Positions 6,284 to 15,261 of a stretch of DNA of 39,882 bases are shown one piece after another. The stretch is from a virus. The translations under genes were made by a program, and so were the position numbers. The DNA lies in IMG/VR virus record IMGVR_UViG_3300030419_006516, positions 1 to 39,882 of that record; one strand, 5' to 3'. The notes under the pieces are model-generated. The model worked only from the letters and a program-made list of their open reading frames with translations. It had not been told where the DNA came from and ran no database searches. Position 1 is the first letter of the stretch, and every line of letters starts with the position of its first letter.

Positions 6284-9236
6284 AGAGAGATTTTTCGACT
6301 TTGACGTTCACCCAGTCAAGTATTTTAAGATACTCTATACATTCGTTCATCTTCTCAGGGTCTTTCATGCCGTGAAATAGTTTTACTAGGCTTTTGTCTT
6401 TTTTGAAACATAGCCAACCCCTATCGGAGCCTTCGTGTTCATGTATGGCAATTTGAGCCCTATTCATTTCTTCGTTCCAAATATCTTCAACATTACATTC
6501 ATCAAAGTATTTTATAGTATCTACATTAACTGTATTCAAAAACGTTTGAGGCAAACATTTTTTTAGATTATATTTCCAGAAAAGCACATTCACAATTGTT
6601 TCTTCATGGTATGGGGTGAGTCTCCTCCAGTCACTCATTATGTATTTATCCTTGCAGAGAGAGTCCCACTCTTCAATAAACTTTCTGCATTCTGGGCTAA
6701 ACAGGATAGTATTGGTCTGTCTATACCAAGTTCTGTTTTGCTCTGGAACGTTCATTAGGTCCATTAGAGGCTTTTCAACTCCGTATTCTCCGCCTGAAGC
6801 CATAACGAAAAAAGGTCCCTCTGTGACTAGTGGGTAATTCTCTAACTCTTTAGCGTGGTCAAAAACGGAGTCAAAGTTTATATTACAAATCATGTCCGTG
6901 TCTACGTAGACGCAGAGTTCCGCTCCTTTATCCAAGGCGTCCAACATTACTCCTGCTTTTTGCGTTAAAGTTCTAAATGTCCCTTCATCTGTGCCTTTTT
7001 TAAAATAATCCCCTTTCTGGTCTCTTACTAACTCTGGCTCTTTTTTATAATCAGTATAGTAAGGGATTTTTATTAAATTCGGGTAATCGTAGTCAGCCTC
7101 GCAATTCATAGTATACAAAGCTATGGGGACTTCAGAGAACTCAGCAAGACTTTTAACGAGGCATTCGGCGGTTTTTAAATACTGTTCTGTAGTATGAGTT
7201 ATAACCACTTTAGGAGGAAGAGAGATAGACTCTTCGGAAGAGTTTAGAATGTTTGATATAGTCTCACAGTTTTCTTCTATATCGTTACTCAGAAAAGTAA
7301 CATCTGGATTATCGTCGTACGCGCCCATATAAACCTCTAGATTTCTTAAAGCTAGTTTCATGCCCCAAGATAAAGCCTCTTTAATTACTATAGGATTTGT
7401 CTCTCTGTCTTCTGGGCTTCCTTTAGAGGTGAAACAAAACAAATCCATACATTGATAAAATTTTTCGACATCATCTCTTTCTCCCCATATTATACAGTTA
7501 TCTGTCTTGCTTTCAACGACAGGCCCCCAATATTCTTCGAAGTTGCTAGCTAAATTACCTATAAAATGAAAAAGTATTTTTTCTTTTTTTAATTTTTTAG
7601 CATATTCGAATATTTCGCCTTGATTTTTTCTTCTCGTAAAAAGCCCGACATTAAGCACGTGTTTATAGGATGGGTCTAACCCTAAAGCTCTTAAAGACTC
7701 TTCTCTATTTGGTCTTTCTTTTTTTTCTATTGGGTACTCGATAACAACTTTAGGCACATTAAAGTTTTTATATTTTTCTATATGCCATTTACTAATAAAT
7801 ATAAATTTATCAGGAAGATATTTTTTGTATAAATTAGGCTCAAAACCAGAATCATGAGAAGTTTCAAATATCTTATATTTCCTATCTGAAGAATATAGTT
7901 TTCTAGCTAATTCATCTGGAAAACCTGCAAAAGAATATTTCTCTGGAACTTCCTCTAAGTGAACATAGTCAGGTTGAAAGGATTGAATTATGTCCATTAG
8001 CTTGAGCCTGTTTTTTACATGGTCCTCATATTCTTCGTTTAGATTGCCTAGAGTAATGAATCTGTCCTCTGGAACCATGTTCAATATTTTTTCTCTTTGG
8101 ACCACGAAAGCTCCACTCCAAAATGAAAATTCGACTACATAAACGTCACATCCTGCGTCTAAAAGAGTCTCAAGCCTTTTTCTGAAAACCTCAGGCATAC
8201 CTCCTGTAGACAAGTGTTCTGCCACTAACAAGACCTTTGTTTTTTTTGTTTCTTGACTTTTCTCTAAGCCTTTAAAAGAAGAATAAGCTTTAATACAACT
8301 CTCTTTTACTTGTTCTGCCTCTGGATGACACTCAAAAGTCTCTTTCTTTTCTAAGCATGAAATTATTGGGGGCACTCCATGTATTGAGCCCCATTCTGGT
8401 ATACCATATTTGACATCTGAACCACAAAATATATCACAAGGCCCTTTTACATACTCGTATTTATAGTCTTGAGATGCTTTTCTGTAAGGAGCTCTAAGTA
8501 TTGGGTCAATTGAAGAGCCTAATTGAATAATATGGGTTTCTGTTGTACCCGCTAAATGAAGCAAGCCCGAATCCATAGTAACAAAGCACGAAGAGTTATT
8601 TATGACATGCCAAGTCTCATCGAGGCTTAATTTATTACAAAAGTTTATACCTCTTTTTACTTCTATAGGAAAAGCAGTTTTTTCCTGCCTGCCCCAGAAT
8701 CCTGTTTCGTAATTATCTTTTCCAACTATAATGACGGGAACACCAGAGTCGTTTAGCCCGTCGACAAGATCTTGGAACTTTTCTACGCTCCAAGTTCTAG
8801 ATGGCCAAGTGGAGGCGGCGTGAATGCATACGTACCCTGAAGATGGAAAAGAATCAAGCAGGCTTTGGTTAATCGGCTCTGGATAGAAATCACAATGCAT
8901 CTCTTTCGGCTTGAGCATCATTCCTAGTTCAGTAGCGTGAAATTGCCTTATATCATAAGTATTGTGTTTTCTTTCTGGTTCGTGGGTGCCGTGATCAGCT
9001 ATCTTGAAAAAAGTTTTAAATGTTTCGTACTTCTTTTCACACTCTTTAGCTTTTTCGTTCTCATCTCCATCAAACTTTTCAACGCTTAAGACGTATGGGT
9101 TGTTTTGGAAGACTATAGGATTGTGAGTTACCACATGAAACTTTTCTCCATAGCTCGTAGAAAGCTTTCTTAAGATTGGGGTAGAGCAGAGAGTATCCCC
9201 AAAGGCCCTAGACCCTACTAAGTAGCATTTCTCCAT
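6276..9236 (-). CDS. Three-module glycosyltransferase (GT9-like + GT4-like + GT-A)
   Basis: 986 residues with three glycosyltransferase modules. Module 1 (about 1-315) is GT9 heptosyltransferase-like: SRAFGDTLCSTPILRKL at the N-terminus, IHAASTWPSRTWSVEKF, then DSGLLHLAGT. It ends in a spaced Cys set (CDIFC, then two more Cys) resembling the TibC iron site. Module 2 (about 328-665) is GT-B family 4-like: EHLSTGGMPEVFRK, NVGLFTRRKNQGEIF and an intact EX7E in ETNPIVIKEALSWG. Module 3 (about 672-960) is GT-A-like with a DXD motif, YVDTDMIC at D779-D781, and WYRQTNTILFSPE downstream. The start overlaps the HAD gene stop (TAATG) and the end overlaps the carbamoyltransferase gene. One polypeptide could build a short oligosaccharide in sequence (inference). 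No membrane segment is seen. Confidence 0.85.
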   Translation of the reverse strand: MEKCYLVGSRAFGDTLCSTPILRKLSTSYGEKFHVVTHNPIVFQNNPYVLSVEKFDGDENEKAKECEKKYETFKTFFKIADHGTHEPERKHNTYDIRQFHATELGMMLKPKEMHCDFYPEPINQSLLDSFPSSGYVCIHAASTWPSRTWSVEKFQDLVDGLNDSGVPVIIVGKDNYETGFWGRQEKTAFPIEVKRGINFCNKLSLDETWHVINNSSCFVTMDSGLLHLAGTTETHIIQLGSSIDPILRAPYRKASQDYKYEYVKGPCDIFCGSDVKYGIPEWGSIHGVPPIISCLEKKETFECHPEAEQVKESCIKAYSSFKGLEKSQETKKTKVLLVAEHLSTGGMPEVFRKRLETLLDAGCDVYVVEFSFWSGAFVVQREKILNMVPEDRFITLGNLNEEYEDHVKNRLKLMDIIQSFQPDYVHLEEVPEKYSFAGFPDELARKLYSSDRKYKIFETSHDSGFEPNLYKKYLPDKFIFISKWHIEKYKNFNVPKVVIEYPIEKKERPNREESLRALGLDPSYKHVLNVGLFTRRKNQGEIFEYAKKLKKEKILFHFIGNLASNFEEYWGPVVESKTDNCIIWGERDDVEKFYQCMDLFCFTSKGSPEDRETNPIVIKEALSWGMKLALRNLEVYMGAYDDNPDVTFLSNDIEENCETISNILNSSEESISLPPKVVITHTTEQYLKTAECLVKSLAEFSEVPIALYTMNCEADYDYPNLIKIPYYTDYKKEPELVRDQKGDYFKKGTDEGTFRTLTQKAGVMLDALDKGAELCVYVDTDMICNINFDSVFDHAKELENYPLVTEGPFFVMASGGEYGVEKPLMDLMNVPEQNRTWYRQTNTILFSPECRKFIEEWDSLCKDKYIMSDWRRLTPYHEETIVNVLFWKYNLKKCLPQTFLNTVNVDTIKYFDECNVEDIWNEEMNRAQIAIHEHEGSDRGWLCFKKDKSLVKLFHGMKDPEKMNECIEYLKILDWVNVKVEKSLYE

Positions 9237-9664
9237 TACCCTGAAGAATAAGCTCCAGCCATTAAATCTTCCGAAGGAATGCCTTCGTCTCTATTTACAT
9301 TAATAGCGTAAGCTGTTTTAAGGGGCTCTGCGTTGCCTGCAGAGCCAATAGGCTTAATATCGTTAACAAGTACTCTGGGTCCGGCCCTAAGATCGAATAT
9401 GACTCTGTCGTACCTTATCTTAAAATGGTCCAACATTCTTAATGTGTGATCAGAGTGTCTTGCATCTCTAGCTGTTGTTATGACGATTGTGTCTTCCTTG
9501 GGAATTTTATTTAAAAACTTAACGCTTTCGTCAATAGGTTTCTCTTTTTTATGGCTATCATCCCCTGAGTCTTCTATTAAAACATCTAAAGAATCATTAG
9601 AAAGATGTTTAACCAAGGTTCCGTCTATGTCTATAAACCATGTTTTATTAACCGATTCGTACAT
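9236..9664 (-). CDS. HAD-superfamily phosphatase
   Basis: 142 residues, a minimal HAD fold. Motif I is WFIDIDGTLVKH with nucleophile D12 and acid/base D14. Motif II is the Thr in IVITTARDARH. A downstream acidic motif is VLVNDIKP. There is little cap domain, as in small sugar-phosphate or capsule-biosynthesis phosphatases. It opens the sugar cassette and is coupled to the three-module glycosyltransferase by a TAATG overlap, so a role in making a sugar precursor is likely, for example a GmhB-like or capsule-type phosphatase (inference). It lies 36 bases after the TIG protein stop. Nucleic-acid end repair by a PNKP-type phosphatase is an alternative, but the context argues against it. Confidence 0.75.
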   Translation of the reverse strand: MYESVNKTWFIDIDGTLVKHLSNDSLDVLIEDSGDDSHKKEKPIDESVKFLNKIPKEDTIVITTARDARHSDHTLRMLDHFKIRYDRVIFDLRAGPRVLVNDIKPIGSAGNAEPLKTAYAINVNRDEGIPSEDLMAGAYSSG

Positions 9665-9700
9665 CGATTAATAATAGCAAAAACATTGGGAAAAATCCAA

Positions 9701-10288
9701 TTATAAAGTAAAAGAAGACAAGATTATTCCAGTTTCAGAGGGGGAATCTACGTTTATGTATCCAAAAGCGCTATCTTTTGAAGTATAAATTTTCGATTCA
9801 TAGTCATTTCCCGAATGGAGAAAGAGGTTGTTATTTACATGAAGCTCATCTAAATATGTAGTAAAGCTTCCAGTTACAGCTTCGTGATACATTCCCCTTT
9901 TCGATTTTGTACCTCCGAAGCCGGAGGTCACAACCCTAAACATTATACTTTGAGGGAATCTAGGGAAGTCTGTCGGGATTACTCCACTTATTGCAACTTT
10001 GTTAGCTTCTGGCACATAGCTTAAGTTAGCATCCTTTACTAAACCTGTAGTAAAATCTATGCCTGTACTGCTGTTAGATAACAATTCAACGTTAGTGAGG
10101 CCTTTTGCGTCTTTTTTCTCGTCAGCAAAAGAGGGGTGCATTAAGTACAAATTAGTTACCCCGCTTAGTCTGGCTCCGGTTATCGTGAAAGAAGCCCCTA
10201 GTGGGCCAGACGTAGGAGAAAACCCAGATATAGACGGGCCTTGGCTAGTGTTTTCAGCTAAATAATATGTAGGTAGATTTAAAGGCAT
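9701..10288 (-). CDS. Small IPT/TIG-domain virion protein
   Basis: 195 residues. Residues ~17-105 form an IPT/TIG Ig-like domain. The signature is PSISGFSPTSGPLGASF followed by TITGARLSGVTNLYL, the same pattern as in the giant protein encoded 4 bases upstream. The C-terminal half (HVNNNLFLHSGNDYESKIY onward) is beta-rich and looks like the region where fibre proteins attach or end. It has no signal peptide, so export with the virion is likely. It follows the tail-tube and TIG-array genes in one operon and probably encodes an accessory adhesin or fibre component. It may have been detached from the TIG array by gene fission (inference). Confidence 0.7.
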   Translation of the reverse strand: MPLNLPTYYLAENTSQGPSISGFSPTSGPLGASFTITGARLSGVTNLYLMHPSFADEKKDAKGLTNVELLSNSSTGIDFTTGLVKDANLSYVPEANKVAISGVIPTDFPRFPQSIMFRVVTSGFGGTKSKRGMYHEAVTGSFTTYLDELHVNNNLFLHSGNDYESKIYTSKDSAFGYINVDSPSETGIILSSFTL

Positions 10289-10292
10289 TGTG

Positions 10293-13200
10293 TTATGGGC
10301 AAATATCGTCTAGTAGAAATTTATTAATTCTGTCTTGAGCATTCGTAACAAATGCTGGGTCAGGTATTACGTCTTTATCTCCACAATCAATAGAATAGTG
10401 ATCTACAGATCCTCCCTTGGGGGCATCAACTTTTGCGTAATTTCGACCGTCTTCCCACACGTCTAACTCCACTTGTTCATCTATGTTGCAGTTTGTATCA
10501 CATGTAGAGCAAAGAGTCATAATTAAATCAACTTCATGCCCTGCCATTATCGTGCCGACGATGCCAAGACCGCCAAGATTCAAGCCTTCTCCGAAAGTTC
10601 CAGAAAGTATGACTACCCCCGTGTCGTAAGTTCCCCAAGATTTTCCATAAATAGTTTTGTCTCCAGTTAAGTGCCCTGACAGGCTCCCTGTTACAGGGCC
10701 ATAGTAAGACTTGATAGGGTCGTCTTTAGTGGCGATTAGATATTTATCACTTACATTAGTGTGAAATCCTGAAAGATTCTTAGTTACTATTTTGCTCACT
10801 ACTGATTCATCCCAATACCCTTTAAAACCTTTATCAAAACCTTGCTGGGAGAAGGCTTGCCTACCATAAGTCGCTACTAAGTTTCTAGAAACGTTAAAGC
10901 AATTAACTCCTGTCATGTAGAACTGCTCTCCTACTGCAAAAGGCAAGCCGACCAAGCCGTACTTTCCTCCGTCAGAATATGTTTTGTTTGCTCCGGGAGT
11001 AAGTTTTCTTATTTCTCCTGAAATTTCGGGCTGAGGAATAAAGCTCTGAGCAGATTTGTCTACAACCATACCATGAGAGTTTGTAAAGAATGTTTCGTGG
11101 GGGCCGGTAGCTTTAGTTTCGGTTTCTTTTTTGCCGCTAACTAAATATATACTTTCACATTGGATTTCTCTATTTGGATATATGTAAGCTCCTGTAGCTC
11201 CCCAAGTCGTACCCATGTAGCTATTGCCATAATACTTAGCTTTCTTTGTAACGTCAGAAGAATCTACTCCTCCAGAAGGATGCACGAACCTAAAATCTTC
11301 TGCTAGAAATTGATCTTGATTAGGAGGATTCCAAGCTCCTCTAAACCTGAGATCAAGGCCGGGAAAGTTTAGGTTAACTCCTTTTACTAAAATTTTCTGA
11401 TCATCGAGGAAGGCAAGCTCTGGGTTGATTTTTTCTATTCTGCTAAGGAATAATTGATTGGAAGACTCTACTTCGTCTCCTTCTCTACTCTTCAACTTAA
11501 CATAACCGCTCTTCGCTAAATTACTGGGAGTAAGGAAATATAAGCCTGTTCCGCCTTCGAGCATCGTTGGCTTGCAGGGCACTTCTATATAGTATTCAGG
11601 ATTATATGTTATAGCATCTTGTTTGTGAGCAGAAGTGTTGGGAGCAAGGGGATTGCGAATAGTCCCGGGTCCATCAGGAATCATCTCATCCTCATTCAAT
11701 TCCATATTGTCGCCAAGTACCCATCCGCCACCCATTCGAGGCTTCCAGTTTGGATCATTATAATTTACATCTTGGACAAGAGCATCGAGCTTTATCCCAC
11801 TAACAAAAACTGTTCCTACTTTGTCTAAGTTTCTTCCTGATACATAAATTCTTCTATTGAATCCTGCTCCCTCTGGGGTAAACCCATCTATTTGAGGAAC
11901 GGGGGTAAGCATGCTAAGATCCTCATCAGATCTAACGTGTCCTCCCGTAGCCTGCACTACGATTGCTCCCCCTAATGTGCCGGTAGGGACTTGGAAAGAG
12001 AATTGCGTTCCATATATGCTTTTTTCTATGGCGCTATGGCCGTGATTCGTATACTTCCAATTTCCAAGCAAAGGTGAATTTTTAGTTTTTAAATAATTGC
12101 TTGAGGTTATTCGAGTATTTCCTAAACGGACATAGTTTATTCCAGTCAAAAACGCTCCACTGACTGTAACCGTATCCCCTTCTGATGCAGAAGCTCTCAA
12201 AGTAGAGCTACTTTTATCTGTGATACTGAATCCGCTAATAGTAGGCCTTAAGAACGCAAATATGTCATTGTTCTTGTCGGTGATGCTTTTATTAGGGTGG
12301 ACTTTTGAGCCAAAGCCTTTGACTTCGCTTATACTTTTGCCGTTATCGACATAGAACTTAATCCCTGTGTCATTTAAAGCTTGCCTAGACGTTCCTGTTA
12401 GAGCCGGAAGATAGAAGGATAATCCGGTATATTGGCCTGAAAGCTTATGAGTGAGAGTAGAAGCAGTACCAGCGGTTCCTGCTTCTCCCGCTGAGCCTGC
12501 ATTATAGCCACCAGCAGCATAGGAAGTAGTCGGAATGCCTCTGGCTGTATCGCTAAGGTAATCGTTTATATAAACTAAAGAGTTTGGATAAAGGTTTTCT
12601 CCACTTATATAAATTTCATTACTTATAGTTCCGGATAAAGAGTCCTGAGGTGTTATTTCCGTATCTATTTGTACATAAACGCCACTCGGTTTAGGTTCCC
12701 CCATTACTAGCAGTCCAGAGGTTGAAGCCCCGCTGCAAGTGAAAAGACCCCTATCTGTTTCTAAAACTACGTCAAATATGCCATGACCGGTGAATAGGAA
12801 ATTTTGACCTGTCAAATTATCAAACGCGGTTCCAGCTGTCCCTGCTGTACTAGATGATGCCCCTCCTCCAGCCCATCCAGAAGGTATGTCGAATTGAACT
12901 AAATCGGCATTTATACCGTTTGACCCTTTAGAAACATTTAGAGTAGTAGAGAATCCTGAAACGCCTCCATGAATAAGCCCTATGTTTAGTGCTAGGGAGT
13001 TATTAGTATCTTTGCTTGGACGGAGCTGTCCGGAAAGCGTTTCGTCCCCGGCTTTAGACGTGCTTCTTTTAACTAATTTTACTGCAGTAGCCTGATCAAA
13101 GTAATGGCCACTTAGGGTCACTCTCCCTCCAGCCATACCTGAATGTGGGGTAACAGACTTGATTACAGGACATGGCAAGACTGCAGAGAAGTCCATGCCA

Positions 13201-15260
13201 GATGGATGAGATTCCCCTTGGGGGTTAAGTATGCTTAGTAAGCCGCTTTTCGCATTTTGTGGAATAACTCCAGTTAGGACAGTATATGGATTAGTTGCAT
13301 CAGGGTAAACTATCCCCGTGGCTCCATTAAAGTCGACTGAGTAAGCGTTACTAGATGGGGTATCATGATGAGCTGTAACATCATAAAGCAAGTTAGAATA
13401 AAAATTCCCACCAGAAATTCGAATATCTTCCCCTATTTCGCCACTAGCCACTTGGCCTCCGAGTATAAGATCAGAGCTAGAAAAATTACCGCTAATTCCG
13501 GAGATATATACAGTTGGCTCGTAATTTGTTGGAGCTGTTGTCGTAACGCCGCTGGCTCCAGAAATTCTGATGATCCCTCCAGCATAGCCAGTGCTAAGCT
13601 TAGGAGCCGCCATAATCATAGTTTTGTCCCCAATTCTTTCTCCACTTTCAGTTAAGACTTGAAAGCCTGAGCTAGTGGCCCCACTCAAAGGAGCCAAAGG
13701 AAGGTTATTTACCCCACCAGTAGACTGCACAGTTCCTCCGGAAAGATAGGGAGTCATACATGAAAAGCCTTTGCCAGATAAGGTTATCAACCCATTTGGC
13801 CTATTGCTATTAGAGAAGTGGACGGAGTCAATAACAGGAAAAGGTACGAAAAGCCTTCCGTTCATATGGGCGTCATTCGTGCTTGTCGCGTTTCTTAAAG
13901 AAGACTTCAATAATAAATGTCCAGATATGCAGCCATCAGGAACAGTGGCTTTCAATTCAGAAGCAGACCCAATAGCCATTATCTCAAAATCAGCATTCAT
14001 TCTAGTAAGAGACTCGGAACCTTGAGGACCTGAGTCTTTTACGAAAAACACTTCATCGACTTCATTAAAGTATTGACCTTTTACAGTCATCTTGTCTAGG
14101 TATCTACCCACATAAGACTCTGTGTTCCCATCTGACTCATAGTAACCTGTTACTTTTATACCCGGGTCTGTCACGCTAACATTGCTACTAGAAGAAACTC
14201 CATGCTCGCAAGCTTCTGTAAATATTGTAATTTTGTTTGATGTAGCTGCTTGAGGAACAGTAAATTGAATTGTAGTCTTACTAGTGACTGAGTAGTCTCT
14301 TACGTTTACTTCTCCAATTTTAACTTGAGTAACGTCAACGAAGTTTGTTCCGGTTACAGTATAAGCTGTTCCCCAAGCATGAGCTCCTACTGTGTTGGTT
14401 ACGGTCGGGCATACTCCAAGATGAGCTTGCTCAACTGAGAGAGTAGTGGATATCAAGTTGCCAACGGATGTATGTATATTTCTTCTTTTGATTACGCCGC
14501 TAACAGGAAACGTTTCCGATACTCCGGGTAATTCAGGATGTTGAAGGGTTGCTGTTAGGTCTATTGATTTACCATATATAGGCAAATCCCCACTTAACGA
14601 ATCGACCTCTAAGGAGGCTTGAACTACTTTGGGACCAAAGACTACATGGTTGGGAAGTATATCTCCTATTTGATAGCTTGGCTCTACTACGCCAGCATAT
14701 GTATAAGAAAAGCTTCTTATATTGTCTACTCTATGTTTTATTTCTTGAGTCTCGGCACCGACTTCATTAGAAGACATCGTGACATCCTGAACGTTTAAGG
14801 TTGGGGTGTTCTCTGCAGCAATGATGTTAGCCCTGCTAGTTTCAGAATGCTTTCCGCTCAGAGCTCCGAAAAATCTTATTGATGCTGATGCTGAGACTGG
14901 CTGGTTAGGCGAAAAACTGGCATCATAGCTAGTTAAATAACCAGACGAAAAATTTAGTCCTCCAAAGTTTCCGCTTAAGGTTCTATATTTAGAAGCATTT
15001 CCAGAATCATTAATAATATAGTCTTTTAATGGGTCGACTCCGGTAAGACTATAAGTAAGGTTTAGCGTCCCATTTATTCCGTCTTCAGGAGCGAAAGTTC
15101 GAGTATATCTTTTTTCAGCTAAATAAGATGGCGATGCGCTAGCGCTGAGATCTAAAGAAACAGTTTGAGCCAGAAACTCTTTAGGATCAGACCCGGCAGG
15201 CCCTTGAGCTGGGTCATAATCAGCTATAGTAATCTTAGAGTTTTTATAGTTTAAATACAT
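10293..15260 (-). CDS. Giant tail adhesin: tail-tube-like N-terminus plus IPT/TIG array
   Basis: 1655 residues. Residues ~20-275 resemble the two preceding proteins and the major tail protein: LNLTYSLTG, then SSGYLTSYDASF, then a second unit with SFSYTYAG and VEPSYQIGDI. From ~290 onward about ten IPT/TIG-like Ig repeats can be picked out by lines such as VIKSVTPHSGMAGGRVTLSG, VPQIDGFTPEGAG, RPTISGFSI and VIDSVHFSNS. TIG domains are common in adhesins and phage tail decorations. The C-terminus is different, with a four-Cys cluster (LCSTCDTNC, then YSIDCGD) that may bind metal or form disulphides. It starts 1 base after the previous stop. It is likely a surface-binding tail subunit whose N-terminus docks into a tube-like ring (inference). 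Confidence 0.75.
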   Translation of the reverse strand: MYLNYKNSKITIADYDPAQGPAGSDPKEFLAQTVSLDLSASASPSYLAEKRYTRTFAPEDGINGTLNLTYSLTGVDPLKDYIINDSGNASKYRTLSGNFGGLNFSSGYLTSYDASFSPNQPVSASASIRFFGALSGKHSETSRANIIAAENTPTLNVQDVTMSSNEVGAETQEIKHRVDNIRSFSYTYAGVVEPSYQIGDILPNHVVFGPKVVQASLEVDSLSGDLPIYGKSIDLTATLQHPELPGVSETFPVSGVIKRRNIHTSVGNLISTTLSVEQAHLGVCPTVTNTVGAHAWGTAYTVTGTNFVDVTQVKIGEVNVRDYSVTSKTTIQFTVPQAATSNKITIFTEACEHGVSSSSNVSVTDPGIKVTGYYESDGNTESYVGRYLDKMTVKGQYFNEVDEVFFVKDSGPQGSESLTRMNADFEIMAIGSASELKATVPDGCISGHLLLKSSLRNATSTNDAHMNGRLFVPFPVIDSVHFSNSNRPNGLITLSGKGFSCMTPYLSGGTVQSTGGVNNLPLAPLSGATSSGFQVLTESGERIGDKTMIMAAPKLSTGYAGGIIRISGASGVTTTAPTNYEPTVYISGISGNFSSSDLILGGQVASGEIGEDIRISGGNFYSNLLYDVTAHHDTPSSNAYSVDFNGATGIVYPDATNPYTVLTGVIPQNAKSGLLSILNPQGESHPSGMDFSAVLPCPVIKSVTPHSGMAGGRVTLSGHYFDQATAVKLVKRSTSKAGDETLSGQLRPSKDTNNSLALNIGLIHGGVSGFSTTLNVSKGSNGINADLVQFDIPSGWAGGGASSSTAGTAGTAFDNLTGQNFLFTGHGIFDVVLETDRGLFTCSGASTSGLLVMGEPKPSGVYVQIDTEITPQDSLSGTISNEIYISGENLYPNSLVYINDYLSDTARGIPTTSYAAGGYNAGSAGEAGTAGTASTLTHKLSGQYTGLSFYLPALTGTSRQALNDTGIKFYVDNGKSISEVKGFGSKVHPNKSITDKNNDIFAFLRPTISGFSITDKSSSTLRASASEGDTVTVSGAFLTGINYVRLGNTRITSSNYLKTKNSPLLGNWKYTNHGHSAIEKSIYGTQFSFQVPTGTLGGAIVVQATGGHVRSDEDLSMLTPVPQIDGFTPEGAGFNRRIYVSGRNLDKVGTVFVSGIKLDALVQDVNYNDPNWKPRMGGGWVLGDNMELNEDEMIPDGPGTIRNPLAPNTSAHKQDAITYNPEYYIEVPCKPTMLEGGTGLYFLTPSNLAKSGYVKLKSREGDEVESSNQLFLSRIEKINPELAFLDDQKILVKGVNLNFPGLDLRFRGAWNPPNQDQFLAEDFRFVHPSGGVDSSDVTKKAKYYGNSYMGTTWGATGAYIYPNREIQCESIYLVSGKKETETKATGPHETFFTNSHGMVVDKSAQSFIPQPEISGEIRKLTPGANKTYSDGGKYGLVGLPFAVGEQFYMTGVNCFNVSRNLVATYGRQAFSQQGFDKGFKGYWDESVVSKIVTKNLSGFHTNVSDKYLIATKDDPIKSYYGPVTGSLSGHLTGDKTIYGKSWGTYDTGVVILSGTFGEGLNLGGLGIVGTIMAGHEVDLIMTLCSTCDTNCNIDEQVELDVWEDGRNYAKVDAPKGGSVDHYSIDCGDKDVIPDPAFVTNAQDRINKFLLDDICP

Positions 15261-15261
15261 T

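Noticed and set aside
9687-9701. Hairpin TTGG/CCAA between the TIG protein and the HAD gene as terminator
   Set aside because: The stem is only four pairs and lacks a T-tract after it.
13365-14025. Plus-strand open frames opposite the TIG-array gene
   Set aside because: Antisense to the clear TIG repeats, with no family features.
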